Positions 34,510 to 46,790 of a stretch of 64,000 nucleotides of DNA are shown here, piece by piece. Positions within the stretch are counted from its first letter, which is position 1. Every line of letters begins with the position of its first letter. The notes under the pieces were generated by a model. That model was not told the DNA's origin. It saw only the letters and a program-made list of their open reading frames with translations, and searched no databases. A program made the position numbers and the translations under genes. This DNA is from Scytalidium lignicola (lineage: Eukaryota > Ascomycota > Leotiomycetes), in contig NCSJ02000131.1 in NCBI GenBank assembly GCA_002812745.2, positions 1 through 64,000 on the forward strand. The letters are read 5' to 3'.

Positions 34510-34990
34510 CTACCTTGAAAGGTTATCTTTGCACAACTTGACCTTATCAATCCTTTAAAGCATAATATCAATAAAATGGTTGATATGCTATTCAATTGAT
34601 ATCTTATACTCTTATATATCTTGCATGACTACTTTGAGATCCTCCGGTTTCTACTTACCTGTTAACTTACGATTTTTAAGTAATTATTTAAGGACTTGCT
34701 ATATATTTTCGATAAGATTCAAGTCTGGGAATTAAGGAAGTTAATCAATTGAATTAATATAGTATTCAATTCGAATACTATTGTACAACCTTCTATTTTT
34801 AACTGTAATCTTTTTACTATACATTCGGCTATTATCCTTTACACACTAATATATTCTTTGTGTTTTAAAGTTTTCCTTTAATTGCTTTGCCTTAAATATT
34901 TCCTTTAATAACTTTTCAAAAATTTAACTAGTATACTTCTTTTAAGTAAATCTTTTGCTTTACCTTTATATAAAACAAAATGAAGCTTTG
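34510..34990 (-). pseudogene. Tc1/mariner transposase C-terminal fragment, RIP-mutated
   Basis: The minus strand at about 34,830-34,560 reads FPDLNLIENI followed by a stop where Trp is expected, QVLK, LLKNRKLTGK, then KPEDLKVVMQDI. This is the SPDLNPIENIW catalytic block of Tc1/mariner DDE transposases (third acidic residue region) and its C-terminal helix. Upstream, a VKDNSRMYSK stretch matches the second-Asp region (EDNxxxH). Trp-to-stop changes are of the RIP type. Terminal repeats are not identifiable. The MULE inserted just beside its 5' side (34,998). Confidence 0.7.
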
Positions 34991-34997
34991 ACTTGAA

Positions 34998-35008
34998 ATT
35001 ATAATTAA
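34998..35008. repeat. MULE target-site duplication, left copy
   Basis: ATTATAATTAA, identical to the 11 bases directly after the right terminal repeat at 37,549-37,559. Confidence 0.9.
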
Positions 35009-35059
35009 GGCCATATCTAAATCCCCGCCAGACTTAGCTAAATCCACGCCAAACCACCG
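35009..35059 (+). repeat. MULE left terminal inverted repeat
   Basis: 51 bp identical to the reverse complement of 37,498-37,548. It ends CCAAACCACCG, after which the two ends diverge. Confidence 0.93.
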
Positions 35060-35245
35060 ATACCGGTGCCTCTCCCGACAACTTTCACCCATACATTTTA
35101 TTAGTAATAATGATACACTAATAGATACAGGACTAGTATAGTAAAATTCTACATCGCACGTATTATCTCAAATTCAACACGTCAAAATTGAAGCTATTCA
35201 GACTTGTATTACCTTAAATTATTTAACTTTCAAATCTCAAATACA

Positions 35246-37370
35246 ATGGCACCTTGTGGACCTGCTCCCCCAGAAGATTTTTACCCTGATATTGACCAAT
35301 TATACAACTCAATTCAGGCTTTTGCAAAGATCAATGGATATGCCTTTTCCAGACGCGATAAAAAGGCTAAAAGGGTAGTGTTTATATGCGATAGAGGTGG
35401 CCCATATAACCCCAAAGGAAAGAAAGCTGGAATTGACCCTTCTAAACAACGCCAAACAGCCACTAAAAAGAGCAATTGCCAGATGAAGATTGCGGCTATT
35501 GCTAAAGGTGATGGGTGGAGAGTCCAGGTTATAGAGCCTACCCATAACCACGAAGCCTCTTCTTACGCTGCAGCCCATACAAGCCATAGAAGAGCAGCTC
35601 TGGGCTCTGAATTAAAGGCAGAGATCATAGCCAAAGCCCAAAGCGGCATTAAGAATGCTCAAATATTGAGTTTCCTTCGACTTTACCACCCAACTCATTT
35701 GACCGGCAAAGACATCTCCAATATAATTCAAGCTACTAGGGCAGAGGAATTAGGTGGTAGGACTCCTTTAGAGTGGCTATTGTATGTCAATACTTGTTCC
35801 TGCTTCTATTATTTGCTAATAAATTAGGCTACAACTTAAGGAAAAGGATTGCAACCCAACATATACTGTCGATGATGCCAATCGCCTGGTCCACCTGTTT
35901 TTTATCCATCCTGATGCTATTCCCATATATCAACAACATTCAAATATATTATTGCTTGATTGTACATATAAAACAAACTGGTTTCAAATGCTACTTCTCA
36001 ATATATGTGCAATAACAGGCAACAACAAAGTGATTCAGGTTGGGTTAGCTTTTCTCTCAAATGAGAAAGAAGCCGCATACAAGTGGGCTTTGCGTCGGTT
36101 CAAGGAAGTAATGTACAAATATAATATTCAAGAGCCAATCTCTATAGTAACTGATAAGGAATTGGCTCTAATGAATTGTATTGATACATATTTCCCAGAG
36201 TCCTACCATCGCCTTTGCCAGTAGCATGTCAATATGAATGTATTGGCTAAAACCAAAAGGTTTTTCCCTCCCCCAATTAAGGAAAATGGTATTTATAAAA
36301 AGCATGCTACTTTTCAAGCTTTTTTGAAGTTATGGAAAGAGGTTTTAGATTCTAGAACCTTCGAATCCTATTCATTTAATCTCACTAAATTGCGTGCTTA
36401 TCCTGGTGAAGCGGTCAAATACGTGGAAAACACTTGGTTAATTCCTTGGAGAGAGAAATTAGTTTGATTTTGGGTTGATAAACACCCTCATTTTGGAGTC
36501 CTTGTTAGCTCTCCAATTGAAGGCTGTCATAGCACTTTAAAATCTTATTTGCAAAAAGGGAATGAGGACTTCAACAAAGTGTTCTATAAGATGTGGCTCT
36601 TCTGGGAACACCAAAAAGACAGTATAAAATTGGCGATTTCTCAAGAATCACTTCGAAGACGGCATAGTATTGCCAATCCTTTACTCTCTCTTGTAAACCA
36701 AAAAGTCTACGATTGTGCTTTGAAGAAAATTCAACAGGAGATGGCTAAAATTCCGAAAAATGGCTATATAAACCCCATTTGTCAGTGTACAATTCAGCAA
36801 TCTATTAGCTTGCCATGCTTTCATACAATATGAGAACGTTAATACAACAATAGCCCAATATTACTTGAAGATATACACCCACATTGGCATTATCATAAAC
36901 ATCTTGAAGATGGGTTAATCTAATCTATCCAAGAACCTCTATTTCAACCATTAGTTGTCAACGGGAAAGGCAGACCTAAAGGAGCGTTAGGAAAGGCTCA
37001 AGGCCCAAACGCAAATTCCAGTACAAAACGCTTACCCTCTGCCTTCGAATTGCCAAGTAGTTCAGCTCCACCAGCAATAGAAAGTTCAACGTTTAGATCA
37101 CCTCCTCTACAAGAAGAGCCTGGTAACAAACAAATATATATTACTAGGACTGGCCGTACAGCTACTAGAATTGGCTTACAACGTATTCAAGAAGTAGGTG
37201 ATACGTATGAGCCTGGGACAATGCCAGAGCGAGCATACCGGCGTGGAATATCGTCTATATTCCATACAGATTCAATTGTGGATACTGAGCAATTTCTTGA
37301 TAAGGCAATAACCACAGAAGTGGTGGAAGAGTCACAAAAAACTCAAGATTGTATTGTAGTAGAAGTGTAG
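35246..37370 (+). pseudogene. MULE transposase with FAR1/WRKY-GCM1-like zinc finger, five nonsense mutations
   Basis: ATG at 35,246 (MAPCGPAPPEDF). A zinc-finger DNA-binding part follows with ligands in FICDRGG, KKSNCQMK and PTHNHE. One 46-bp intron at 35,782-35,827 (donor GTATGT, branch GCTAAT, acceptor TTAG) keeps the frame. The catalytic core has the DDE triad intact: Asp in LLLDCTYKTNW (35,958-35,960), Asp in SIVTDKELAL (36,153-36,155) and Glu in SPIEGCHSTLKSYL (36,519-36,521). Stops at 36,222 (TAG), 36,465 (TGA), 36,831 (TGA), 36,840 (TAA) and 36,921 (TAA) interrupt an otherwise continuous frame. Each can derive from TGG or CAA by one C-to-T or G-to-A change. A C-terminal CQCTIQQSISLPCFH zinc-knuckle-like block and a basic tail with KGRPKGALGKAQ (AT-hook-like) follow to the final TAG at 37,370. 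Confidence 0.9.
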
Positions 37371-37497
37371 TTTAGTGGATTCATCTGGATTGAATCAATT
37401 GCACAAATGTCATCACTAAATCTCCTTACACCATACTAATTTGTATGCGACCGTGAGATACGATTATGTTGGGGTGAAGCCCGGTGGGGTCCGACAC

Positions 37498-37548
37498 CGG
37501 TGGTTTGGCGTGGATTTAGCTAAGTCTGGCGGGGATTTAGATATGGCC
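37498..37548 (-). repeat. MULE right terminal inverted repeat
   Basis: Perfect inverse copy of 35,009-35,059, followed by the target-site duplication. Confidence 0.93.
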
Positions 37549-37559
37549 ATTATAATTAA
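37549..37559. repeat. MULE target-site duplication, right copy
   Basis: ATTATAATTAA, matching 34,998-35,008. Confidence 0.9.
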
Positions 37560-37698
37560 TTGTTGCTTATGCTATAACTGATTTATAATCAAAATGAAAT
37601 GTGAATTAAATATAATCAAAGTATTACTTTTCTTCTTTAACTTTAAGTAAATTTTAATGTTTAAGCATATTAGTATATATAACTATTTCGTTTATATA

Positions 37699-37892
37699 TG
37701 TTAGTAGAATAGTAGTTATGTACACGTGATATTCACATGCCCCTGTAAGCTAGTCCCGATTAGGTAGTAGGAACAAGCAAAGCTCTTACAGCTTTACTCT
37801 TTTACCTCTAATTATATAATAACCATAAAATAGCATAACAAGTATATTATATATAATTGCATACTATACTATATACTACAAGTGAACTGATA
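37699..37892 (+). repeat. 194-bp LTR, copy A (copia family 2)
   Basis: It starts TGTTAGTAGAATAG and ends AACTGATA (CA mutated to TA). Two further copies were recognised: 51,529-51,722 in the same orientation (194 bp) and 54,096-54,287 inverted (192 bp). The GTAAGCTAGTCC and TAGTAGGAACAAGC words in the middle are shared with small RIP-type differences. It precedes the copia-type Gag and protease remains at 39-41 kb. Confidence 0.75.
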
Positions 37893-39239
37893 CTAATCAG
37901 TTTGTACATACAAATCAGGAGATTATTATTTAATTGGTAGAACATTTAGTAATCCCCTTTTAAAGCTGAATCTTAGGAGATTATAACCTGTTTAATAAGA
38001 CATTTAGTAGTCTTTTTACAAAGTTGTAATTTACTTTAGTCGAAGGAGGAAACAACTATTCAACAATTATAGTTTAATCAGTAAAATATTTAACAGTCCT
38101 TTTTTATAGTTGTTATTATTAAACTTGTTTTTACTAAAAACAATACATTTAGTTAAACATTAAACAGTTTACTTATAAAGTTGTATAATCAGTCAATTGA
38201 CTAATTCTATTTGAAAAACTATTATTTTACCTTTCATTTTTATTAATTTCTATTCAAAAACCATTACTTTTTTTATACTTTTCATTTTAGATCAAAAATA
38301 ATATGTCAAACTATTAAAATTATAATTTTTTTACCTTACTTTCACTTTTATTATAGAATTACAAGCTTTTACAAGTATATAAGAGAACTTTAAGAGCTTA
38401 TGGAACTTTATGTTCAAGAAGATTAAGAAATTATTATACTTCTGAAAAACTTTTGTCTAAGCTTTTATAATTACAAAGTTTATTACTTACAAGTAAATAC
38501 TCTTTATACTTATGCATAATTAGCTTTGTTTTACAGTTAATGAAGCACTTTGTACTAGTACTAATAGATTATACATATATAACTTAAGAATAACAAGAAA
38601 TATAACAGAAATAAAAGATATAACAGAGAATACAAAAGAAAACAGGTTAAAAACCATTGTAAAAGTAATAAAGAGTATTATAAAGGTAAATTAAGAGGTA
38701 TGAATTAAGAAATAAAAATAAAGAATAATAATTAAACTTACAAAGAACCATTAGCTTAAATTCTTAAAAATCAAGGTTTACAAATATTATTTTGACAAAA
38801 AAAGTAATATAAACCTTTAAAACTTATTTTAAGATGATTTTAAAGACTTTATTATTAACTATTTCAGAATAATTCCTCAGAAAGAATTACAAGACTTATA
38901 TAATTGTTTTTACTATAATAGTATACAAGTAATATATAATAACAAGAACATTATAATTGCTTAAACTTTTATAAATGTATTATAAGAGGAAGAACAATAT
39001 GTATAAGATGAGGAAAATCTTAAAAATGCTTTTCATAACCTTTAAAAAGGACTTATTACCTTTATAATTATTATACTCCTTAAAACTATTTAACCTATAT
39101 ACTCTTAAATTAACTTTAAAGTTCTTAATTCTATATTTATAAGCTAAGAATCAAGTACTTTTATAATCCTTTAAAGTAAACAATAGTTTTACAAATTATA
39201 ATAAAATTATAATCTTAATTACAAGCTTAACCTATTATT

Positions 39240-41090
39240 ATTACCTTTAACTTGACTTATATACATGAAATAAGCCTTTGATATTATCAAAATGTACATA
39301 GAAGACTAAAAGTATAATAAAGCAATTAATAACTTTAAATATAAGTTAATAATCTTCAAGAGTTATTATAAACAAGTAAAATTACCAGAGGAATTTTATA
39401 TTAAAACATTCCTTATTATGTTAACAAGGTTAATAAAAAGTTATTTTATTATTAACAACCTTGTTAAACGCACATTTAAAGAAATATATACTTACTTATA
39501 TAACTTTTATAAAAAACTTATATATTATCATTGAATTTACACTAAATAAGAAAGTATAATATTAACTTTAGTTATAACCAGAAATCTTAGGAAAATAACA
39601 CTTGAGAATATACAATTACTTATTAACAAGCTTTAAAAACTTTAATATAACCTTTAACTAACTTATAAGATAATTAGTATTCTTCATAAGAAGTTAATTA
39701 CCACTTACTAAAGATTTCTAGTATATAAATATACTATTTCAAACTTATTNAAAAGACTTAAAGCAACTTATTAATAAACTCTACTTATTTATTATATTAT
39801 ACNAAAAAGGAAAAGGAATAAGAATATTATAATAAAACTTATTTTATAAACTGTTATTACTATACTAATCATAGAATAAGCTAACAATATTACTTATAAA
39901 GCTTTAGATATACTACTTTATGTCCTTAGATATAAGGAAGGTATTTTATATGCAAAAGAGAAGGTTGTTGATTATGAAAATACTTATAAGAGGAGTAAAA
40001 TGCTGAAAAAGCGCATTTTAAAATTAAATACATAAACTGATTTATCTTTACTATTTACAACTTTGAATACTTCGAAAAGTAATTTCAATAATATGTTACT
40101 AATTGTGAAAATAACAATTCTAAAAAGGAATTAAACCTTACTTTTGAAATCCTTTTCGTTAACAACGTTAATAATAACCTTAATTCAGAACTTAAAGAAC
40201 TTGAATAAGGTGATTTCATATTCTTTACCTTATATAAAAGTATTCGAGTAAATTTAACTATTCTAATTGTTATAAAACTAGCTAATAATACTTTCTTATA
40301 CTAATTAACAGTTAAAGTACTAATAATTAAAACTTATTCTTAGAATATTAACTTAAAAGCTTTTATAATAACTATAATAGAATTATTCAGCATAACAAGC
40401 TTAACAAAGTATAATTTAAAGCAATTTTATAGAATTATAATTGATACAAGAGTTATGATAAACTTTACAACTGATTACAGCTAATTCAAAGTTTTACAAT
40501 AAACAGATTAATTTATAATACTTGATATAATTATTAAAAGTATAATAAAAGTACAATTTAAAATTGAAAGTATAATTTTAATAAACTTTATATTAGTAAA
40601 TACATTAATTAAGCAAATTGAATTTTATATGTTTATATCAACTATACTTTTCTTATTATACTTAATAAATATAAATTGATTAAACATATATTTTAATAAC
40701 ATATTCAATATTAAGTTTATAAACAAAATNAAAAAATNAAAAGAATTGAAAAAGCTTTTAAAAAGTTATACTTTATAATACAAGCTTATAAAAACAATAA
40801 AAAGAAGCTTATTTTGACTTAATTATTTATTATTTAATATGTTAGCTAATATATTATTCTTTGTATTACTGTTATAAAGTATAAAGATACAAGCTTATAC
40901 TTACAAAACATTTTACAAGTATATATACAGTTTACTACTTTGCTAAATTAAGATTTCTATATACAATTACCTTTAAAGCTTATAAAGTAACTTAATCTTT
41001 ATAAAAACTTGATTTTACAAATTGTAAAGTTACTTTATAAAGTCTTTAAAGTTAAAAACTATTAGTTTTAAACTTATTACTCTTTGTTAC
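39240..41090 (+). pseudogene. Ty1/copia gag-pol remains (family 2): Gag, protease, start of reverse transcriptase
   Basis: Plus-strand reading with frequent stops. Gag-like pattern at 39,290-39,700 (KAFPIMLTRL-type block seen as IKTFLIMLTRLIKSYF, then NNLVKRTFKEIYTYLYNFY). Protease pattern at about 40,430-40,690: IIIDTRV where the active-site motif would be DTGA, followed by an IGQIEFH-like block seen as IKQIEFYMF and YFNN. Reverse-transcriptase (RVT_2) pattern at 40,890-41,090: VYIQ, DFYIQLP and IVKLLYKVFKVKNY, in place of the usual VKPLYG-x-PE-x-GN. The same segment recurs at 49,920-50,335. All differences from the expected motifs are C-to-T or G-to-A. The element is cut off at about 41,090. 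Confidence 0.55.
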
Positions 41091-41639
41091 AAGACTTCTT
41101 ATAACATGGTCATGTAAGGTAAGCTTAGTCACTCTCATTAAGTTTATGTAGAAGTAAGCTATTTGTAATTATAGTAAACAAGTATATATAGTAAAGTTAT
41201 AACTTAAGTTGAATATAAGGTTCTTAACTAAAGCTTAAGGAATATGTTCTTATATAAACAAATAAGTATAGTCTTGTATAATTAGTATAGATCTAATACC
41301 CTCTTATATGTCTTATACTCCTTACATGAGTTATATGACTTAATATTTTGTTGACTACAAATACTTTATAAGCTACTATTTAATACTTATCAAGTTATGA
41401 TAATAAGAATTATAATACTATTTCCTTTTTATCCTAGTGTTGTCTTAATGCTTAACTAATGACATTGAACAATCTTTATTATTTGTTTACTATACTTCTT
41501 ATCCATAATGCCTTCTTACTCTTAAACATACAAGACTTGTATTAAATAAGCAAAAAACATAAAATCATTTAGTTTTCTTATAACTTCTAAATACAAATTC
41601 TATGTAAATAACAATTATACTTGTTATTAAGCTGAAGGC

Positions 41640-41945
41640 TTTAGTAAATGTTCAGAGTATACTTGAAGAGATGATTATTATAATATTCCTAATCTTAACA
41701 TTAACAAGTTAGAATAGGTTTCTTATAAGAAGAATTATCTTAACTCTGAAGAAGAGTTTCTTAAGACTTAAATACAACAAATGCTTATTAAATGGTTATA
41801 CTTTTACAAACTTCAAAAGTAATTAAAACTTAAGATTGTAAACATGATTTGAAAAAGTACTTTTATCATCAAAGAACTAAAAGAAATAAAAGAAAGAAAA
41901 AGGTTGGAAAATGAAAAACTCAACTTCTTAGTCTTTTTAAGAGCT
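41640..41945 (+). pseudogene. Possible pogo/Fot1-like transposase C-terminus
   Basis: The plus strand reads a helical, charged pattern with KWLYFYKLQKQLKLK followed, after a stop, by FIIKELKEIKERKRLENEKL. This resembles the basic leucine-rich C-terminal tail of pogo/Fot1 transposases (LQKQ...R...LDELDE...E-x-E). No catalytic block is visible. Weak call. Confidence 0.3.
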
Positions 41946-44242
41946 TATTATATCCTCTTAATAAAGATAAGTAATATTCCTTAGTTAACCTTTTTGTATT
42001 AAGTACTAACGTTATTAATCCTTTACTTGTCTTGTTAACTTAATTAATTCTTCTTATTAAGGATTCTTTTTAATTAAAGTTTAATAATAANTTTTTTACT
42101 ATATTTTTAACATTCTTTAAATACTTAGTAAGTTCTTATGAATTATCTAACTTTGGAAATCCTTTTCATTTAATTAAATACTGAATTTTCTTATACTAAT
42201 ATTTATAATCTAAGATTTTCTTGACTACTTACTCTTTATCAAGTTATAACTTAACCTTTATACTTAGTATTAACAATGTATTCTTAAGTATTAGTTTTAA
42301 TAATGTTGTATAAAATACAAAATGTATTTTTATAACTTTTAATAACTTTAATTTAATTGTTATTAGTCTATAAACTTCTTTAAACTTAAATAGTCTTAAC
42401 TTTATAAAGTTAAATATATTACTTAATCTTTTTATTTATAGATTTTTTCGTCGAAGATAAACTTTATCCTCTTTTTTATATATAAGTTCTATATTACATT
42501 TCTTATCATAATATACTTTTATCTTTTCCTTTGTAAATTGTATTGTATTTGTTAATTTAACATGTATTTTGTATAACTTCTTTATTAACTTATTAATTAA
42601 ATCAAATGATAATTATAATTTATACTTAAGTAAGGTTAAATCATCAAGTCTTTTTGTGAATAACTTTAGTTATTTATAATATTCCTCAAGAATATGTTTT
42701 AATGTTTTATCAACATAAATAACTCTTAAGGATACTAAATTCTATTCTTCTTTTAAGAAGGTAATTATATTTATTCTTTAATTAATTATTAGATTATACT
42801 TTCTTATTCATTTAATTCTTAATATTACTTAATATATTCTTAATTACATAATGTCAAATAATATCCTTTCCTGATGATTATTGCTAATTCTCATATCTAG
42901 TTTACAAGTTTAAACATTAACTACTTTTTTAACTATATTATTGTTTGTTAATAATATTAAGTAATTGTTCTTCTTAACTCTTATATTAAGTTCAAGTCAC
43001 TTTATAACTTGTTCACTGATGAAGTTTTTTTTTAACTCTTAAATTGATCAAGGCCTTTATTAGCTTTCTGCACAATTTTATATTTATGTATAATGAACTT
43101 TTACTATTTATAAAATAAAGATTAATATTTTTAATATTGTCAATTAATACATTATCTCTGATTTCTAAATCTTCAACATTTTCTTAAAATTCTTCAAACA
43201 ATGTTGTTTATCTCTTAACAAGATCTCTTAATCTTAATCTGTTAAGGCTTTTATTGTTTATAAATGCACATACATCTTATACTTATTCTACCATTTCATT
43301 TTTAAGGCATTCTCTTATCTTAATAATAAAGATATCACTTTCTATAAGAATTCTTCTTGTAGAATTCAAAAAGTATATTGTTACTTCTTAGTTAAACTAT
43401 TAATTGATTCTTTATATTAACTTATCTTCTTTTAATAACATAATAAATACTTTTAAAAGTAATGAATCTTCTTTTAATTTGTTAATTATAAGTAAAGCTT
43501 TTACTTCTTAGTTAACTTATTCAATAATAATCTTAACTAGTTCTCTTTATTCTTGTTAAGCATAATATAATTCAACTTCAAGTAATTGTTTTACTGATTT
43601 CCTTAGATCTTAGATTTCTTTGTACTATGTTTTTACTTTTACTTAATCTTGTTAAAAAGTTATTATTAAATAACTTCCTCATTATAAGTTATATTATCCT
43701 TATATAATATAACTTAATTCTTCTTTTATTATTATCTAAGTATCTTCAAGCATTTAGTTGAAATTATCTTAAATCTAAGTTCTTTTTACTAATAAGAAGA
43801 ACTTGTATATTCTCCTCTTTATAACAATGTTCTAAAGGTTGATCTTATAAACTAAAACAAGGTTTTCAAGATTAAGTTTTTATTCTTCAACAATTACTTC
43901 TTCTTATTATATAATTTAGTAAAGTTAACTTTTATTTAAGATTTCTTATCCTCTTAGTCCTCTTATGCTAATTGTTAAATAGTATTTTAAGATTAATACT
44001 TCTTTAAAAACAAGATATTATTCTATTAATACAACTTCAAAGTTTGCTAGCATAATCATCCAGATTCTATTAACTCTTGAAATTGATCTTTATCTATTCT
44101 AATTCTCAACTTGATTATTATCTTAAAGATATCTAATATATTAAGTTCTTGTTATAAGTATAAAGACTATTTTGAGGATTCTTATTATTATTATCTTGTC
44201 TGGATTCATTTTAACAATATGATATAGTATAATTGTTAAGTC
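41946..44242. other. AT-rich transposon debris, minus-strand biased
   Basis: The plus strand is rich in CTT/TCT triplets, so Lys/Glu codons predominate on the minus strand, in line with the gag frame that follows at 44,243-44,545. I cannot assign a domain. No gene is seen. Confidence 0.4.
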
Positions 44243-44545
44243 TTAATAAACTTCTTCTTCTAAAGAGTTTCCTTCCTTATCCTTAAAGTCTTCTTCCTCA
44301 GAAGATTCAAATAAGATATCTATGATTCTTAGAATTCTTATAACTTCAACCTTAACTAACAAGTTAAACTTATTATCCTTTTTATAAGTATTTGCTATAT
44401 GTTTAAGAAGTTTATATTTAAAATATAACTTGTTTTTTCTTCTTTTGTTAAGTTCTTCAAGGGAAATTCTAAAGGAATTCCCTTTCTTATTTCTTTCTTC
44501 AAAGTACTTCCTTCTTTTCCTTTTATAGGTTTTTCCTTTTTTCAT
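44243..44545 (-). pseudogene. Ty3/gypsy Gag C-terminus with degraded zinc knuckle
   Basis: An open 100-codon minus frame, Lys/Arg-rich then acidic. Residues 41-54 (44,384-44,425) keep the CX2CX4HX4C spacing as YFKY...KH...NTY: the His is retained but all three Cys codons read Tyr. After it the chain becomes acidic (SSEEEDFKDKEGN), as in fungal gypsy Gag proteins. The 244-bp LTR at 45,217-45,460 lies upstream in the same orientation. Confidence 0.55.
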
Positions 44546-45216
44546 AACATTTAACTTTATAAGGTCTCCTTAATTCTTCTTTTTATTAGTCTTTCTTTTG
44601 TTGAAATAAGATTTACCTTTCTTGTCCAAGATTATCTTATATTATTTATTCTTAATCTTGATAAACAAGTCAATTAAAGTATCAAGTATAATAATTACAA
44701 ATTATCAGTATAATTCTTCTTTAATAAAGTCCTTAAGTCTAGTCTTATACTGATATATATAAGCTTCTTCTCCTCAGTTAACTACTATTATATATTAACA
44801 ATAGAACATTGTATATTCATTAAGGCTCTTAGTTTATTTAAGGTAAGCTAATTATCTCTTAACATTCCTTTTCTTATTAATATCCTTATATAAGTGTTTA
44901 AATTCTCTTATATAATTAACCTAACTTATAATGATATTGATTACTCTTTAGTTTGTTATTTCTTCATTTATCATAAACTATTTATTTTTAAAGGATTAAA
45001 ACTAAGTTTTAATTACTTCTCTTAAGTATGTTAATGCTTATAATACTTTATATATATCTTAAGGTAATAAGTAATCATTTAATACTAGATAAGTTCTTGT
45101 TTAAGCAAGATATACTTTCAACTTCTTTTTNTCTTTATANAANAAGTTTAANNTNANAATNTTAACTTCTTTAAAGGTTATTATTAAAGTTTGTTCAATA
45201 TTATTTTCTAGTTCAA

Positions 45217-45460
45217 TGTTATGGATTAAGTCTAGGGTGAAAACAGTAAATTATAATCAGGGAGGTAGTAGTACTAATACTTAAGCTTGTTCTATTCTTC
45301 AAACTAATTCCTCAAGAATCCAAATCATAATAACAACTTAGGTTACCTTTATATTTGTCAAGTCTTATATACTCTTAAAATGAGTTTTTATCTTAATACT
45401 TTGTTTATATGCTTAATGTACTACATGTACTTCTTAGGCTTTATAATCCAGGCTTTAACA
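45217..45460 (-). repeat. 244-bp gypsy LTR, left copy
   Basis: On the plus strand it runs TGTTATGGATTAAG...GGCTTTAACA. The copy at 47,664-47,907 has the same length and ends. In the minus orientation its 5' side is preceded by AAAAGAGAGGGATAA (45,461-45,475), a polypurine tract as found before a 3' LTR. The Gag remains at 44,243-44,545 lie downstream in the same orientation, so this LTR may also serve a second unit. Confidence 0.75.
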
Positions 45461-46434
45461 TTATCCCTCTCTTTTGAGGCTTTTGTCCTCAAGAGTTATA
45501 AGCTTTTAATGTCCTTTAACACTTCTTCTAAAGTTTACAAATACAAAGATCATTCTTGAATTCTATACTTCTTTTAAATGTGAAGATCTTAAAATAGTAT
45601 CTTTGTTTAGTAACTTAATATTATGACATCTCTAAGTTAGTATGCCTTTTTGGTATCCTTTTGATGTTATAGTATACAAGTCTCTTATGTTAATGATAAG
45701 TTTTATACATATGTACAAACATAGCTTTGTTATTTCTCTTATACCTTCTGGTTATTGACTTTTTCAGTTCTTCTGAAGAGGTATAAGTCTTAAATGAAGA
45801 TTCAACACTTTACTTACTTCCCTTTGTCATTAATAATATGAAGTTAAACAAAGTAAACACAAAACACTTAAACATAGTAAACATAAAGCTATTCTTAACA
45901 TTAAGCTTTTTGATTATAATCAAACATAAGTGNTTTTTTTAGTATAATGATCTTGTAAAGTAATTCTTAGATTACTGTAAAATTAAGTAAAGATTAGTAA
46001 ATATTCTGGAGTCTTTAAATAAGCAAAATATAATATATAATCATCAACATTTCCAGAGGTTTATATAAACTTCTTTTGTTATTCTCTTTCTTTTCTCTTT
46101 CTCTCTTTGTTACTTTATTCATTACCTTTACAAGATAAGTTTTCCTCTTTCTTAGTTCTTTAAAGCTTGAAGTTGAGCTTTGAGTAGTATTATACAAATA
46201 CTTATCTTATTGTCCATTATTCTTTACTTTTAGTTATAACTATGTAAGTACTTTACTTCTCTCCTTTTCACCTTTCTCTCTTTTAATATATTAAGAGCTC
46301 TTTGATTAACTTCTGTAATCTTTCTTGTTAAATCTCCTAGTTTTCAAGTAAGTTTCTTTTGTTCACTTTTGTTAACTCTTCAACTAACATGCAATTAGCT
46401 TATTATGGTTAAGAAACATAAAAAAACTTATATA

Positions 46435-46790
46435 TTCTTATTGTTTACAATGTAACAAGTCTTTATCTACTCAACTTAACTTTAAGTATCTTATTTTACA
46501 AATTAACAACAAGTGTAAAGAGTATACTCATAAGTACAAAAAGTGTAGAAAAGTTCTTAAGGAGTGTTGTCATTATATAAATAAGCTATTCTAGCTTATT
46601 GACCAAGTAACAACAAGTAATGTTATAGTTGTTATTACTCTTCAAGTAGTATAACATGAATATACTAAATATATTAAGAATATACTTTATTAAGAAATCA
46701 AGAATGAAAAGATAAATAATAATAAGCTAAGTATAATTAGTAGGATCTTGAAGAATATTAATAATTACCTTAAAATTCTAAATAATACTN
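46435..46790 (+). pseudogene. Cys-rich reading frame of unknown family inside the LTR pair
   Basis: A plus-strand frame reads SYCLQCNKSLSTQ, then INNKCKEYTHKYKKCRKVLK, ECCHYINKLF, a stop, and a further helical part with more stops (TAG, TAA). The Cys/His spacing looks like a zinc-binding segment with two CxxC-like pairs. It is opposite in orientation to the LTRs. I do not recognise it; it could be part of another nested transposon. Confidence 0.3.

Larger units (their letters stand above)
35009..37548 (+). mobile_element. Complete Mutator-like element (MULE), 2,540 bp
   Basis: The ends carry 51-bp perfect terminal inverted repeats (35,009-35,059 and 37,498-37,548) starting GGCCATATCTAAATCCCCGC. 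An 11-bp direct duplication flanks them, in the 9-11 bp range of MULEs. A single transposase gene fills the inside. The element is much less AT-rich than its surroundings. It landed next to a RIP-destroyed Tc1/mariner, so it came in after most of the local RIP. Confidence 0.93.
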
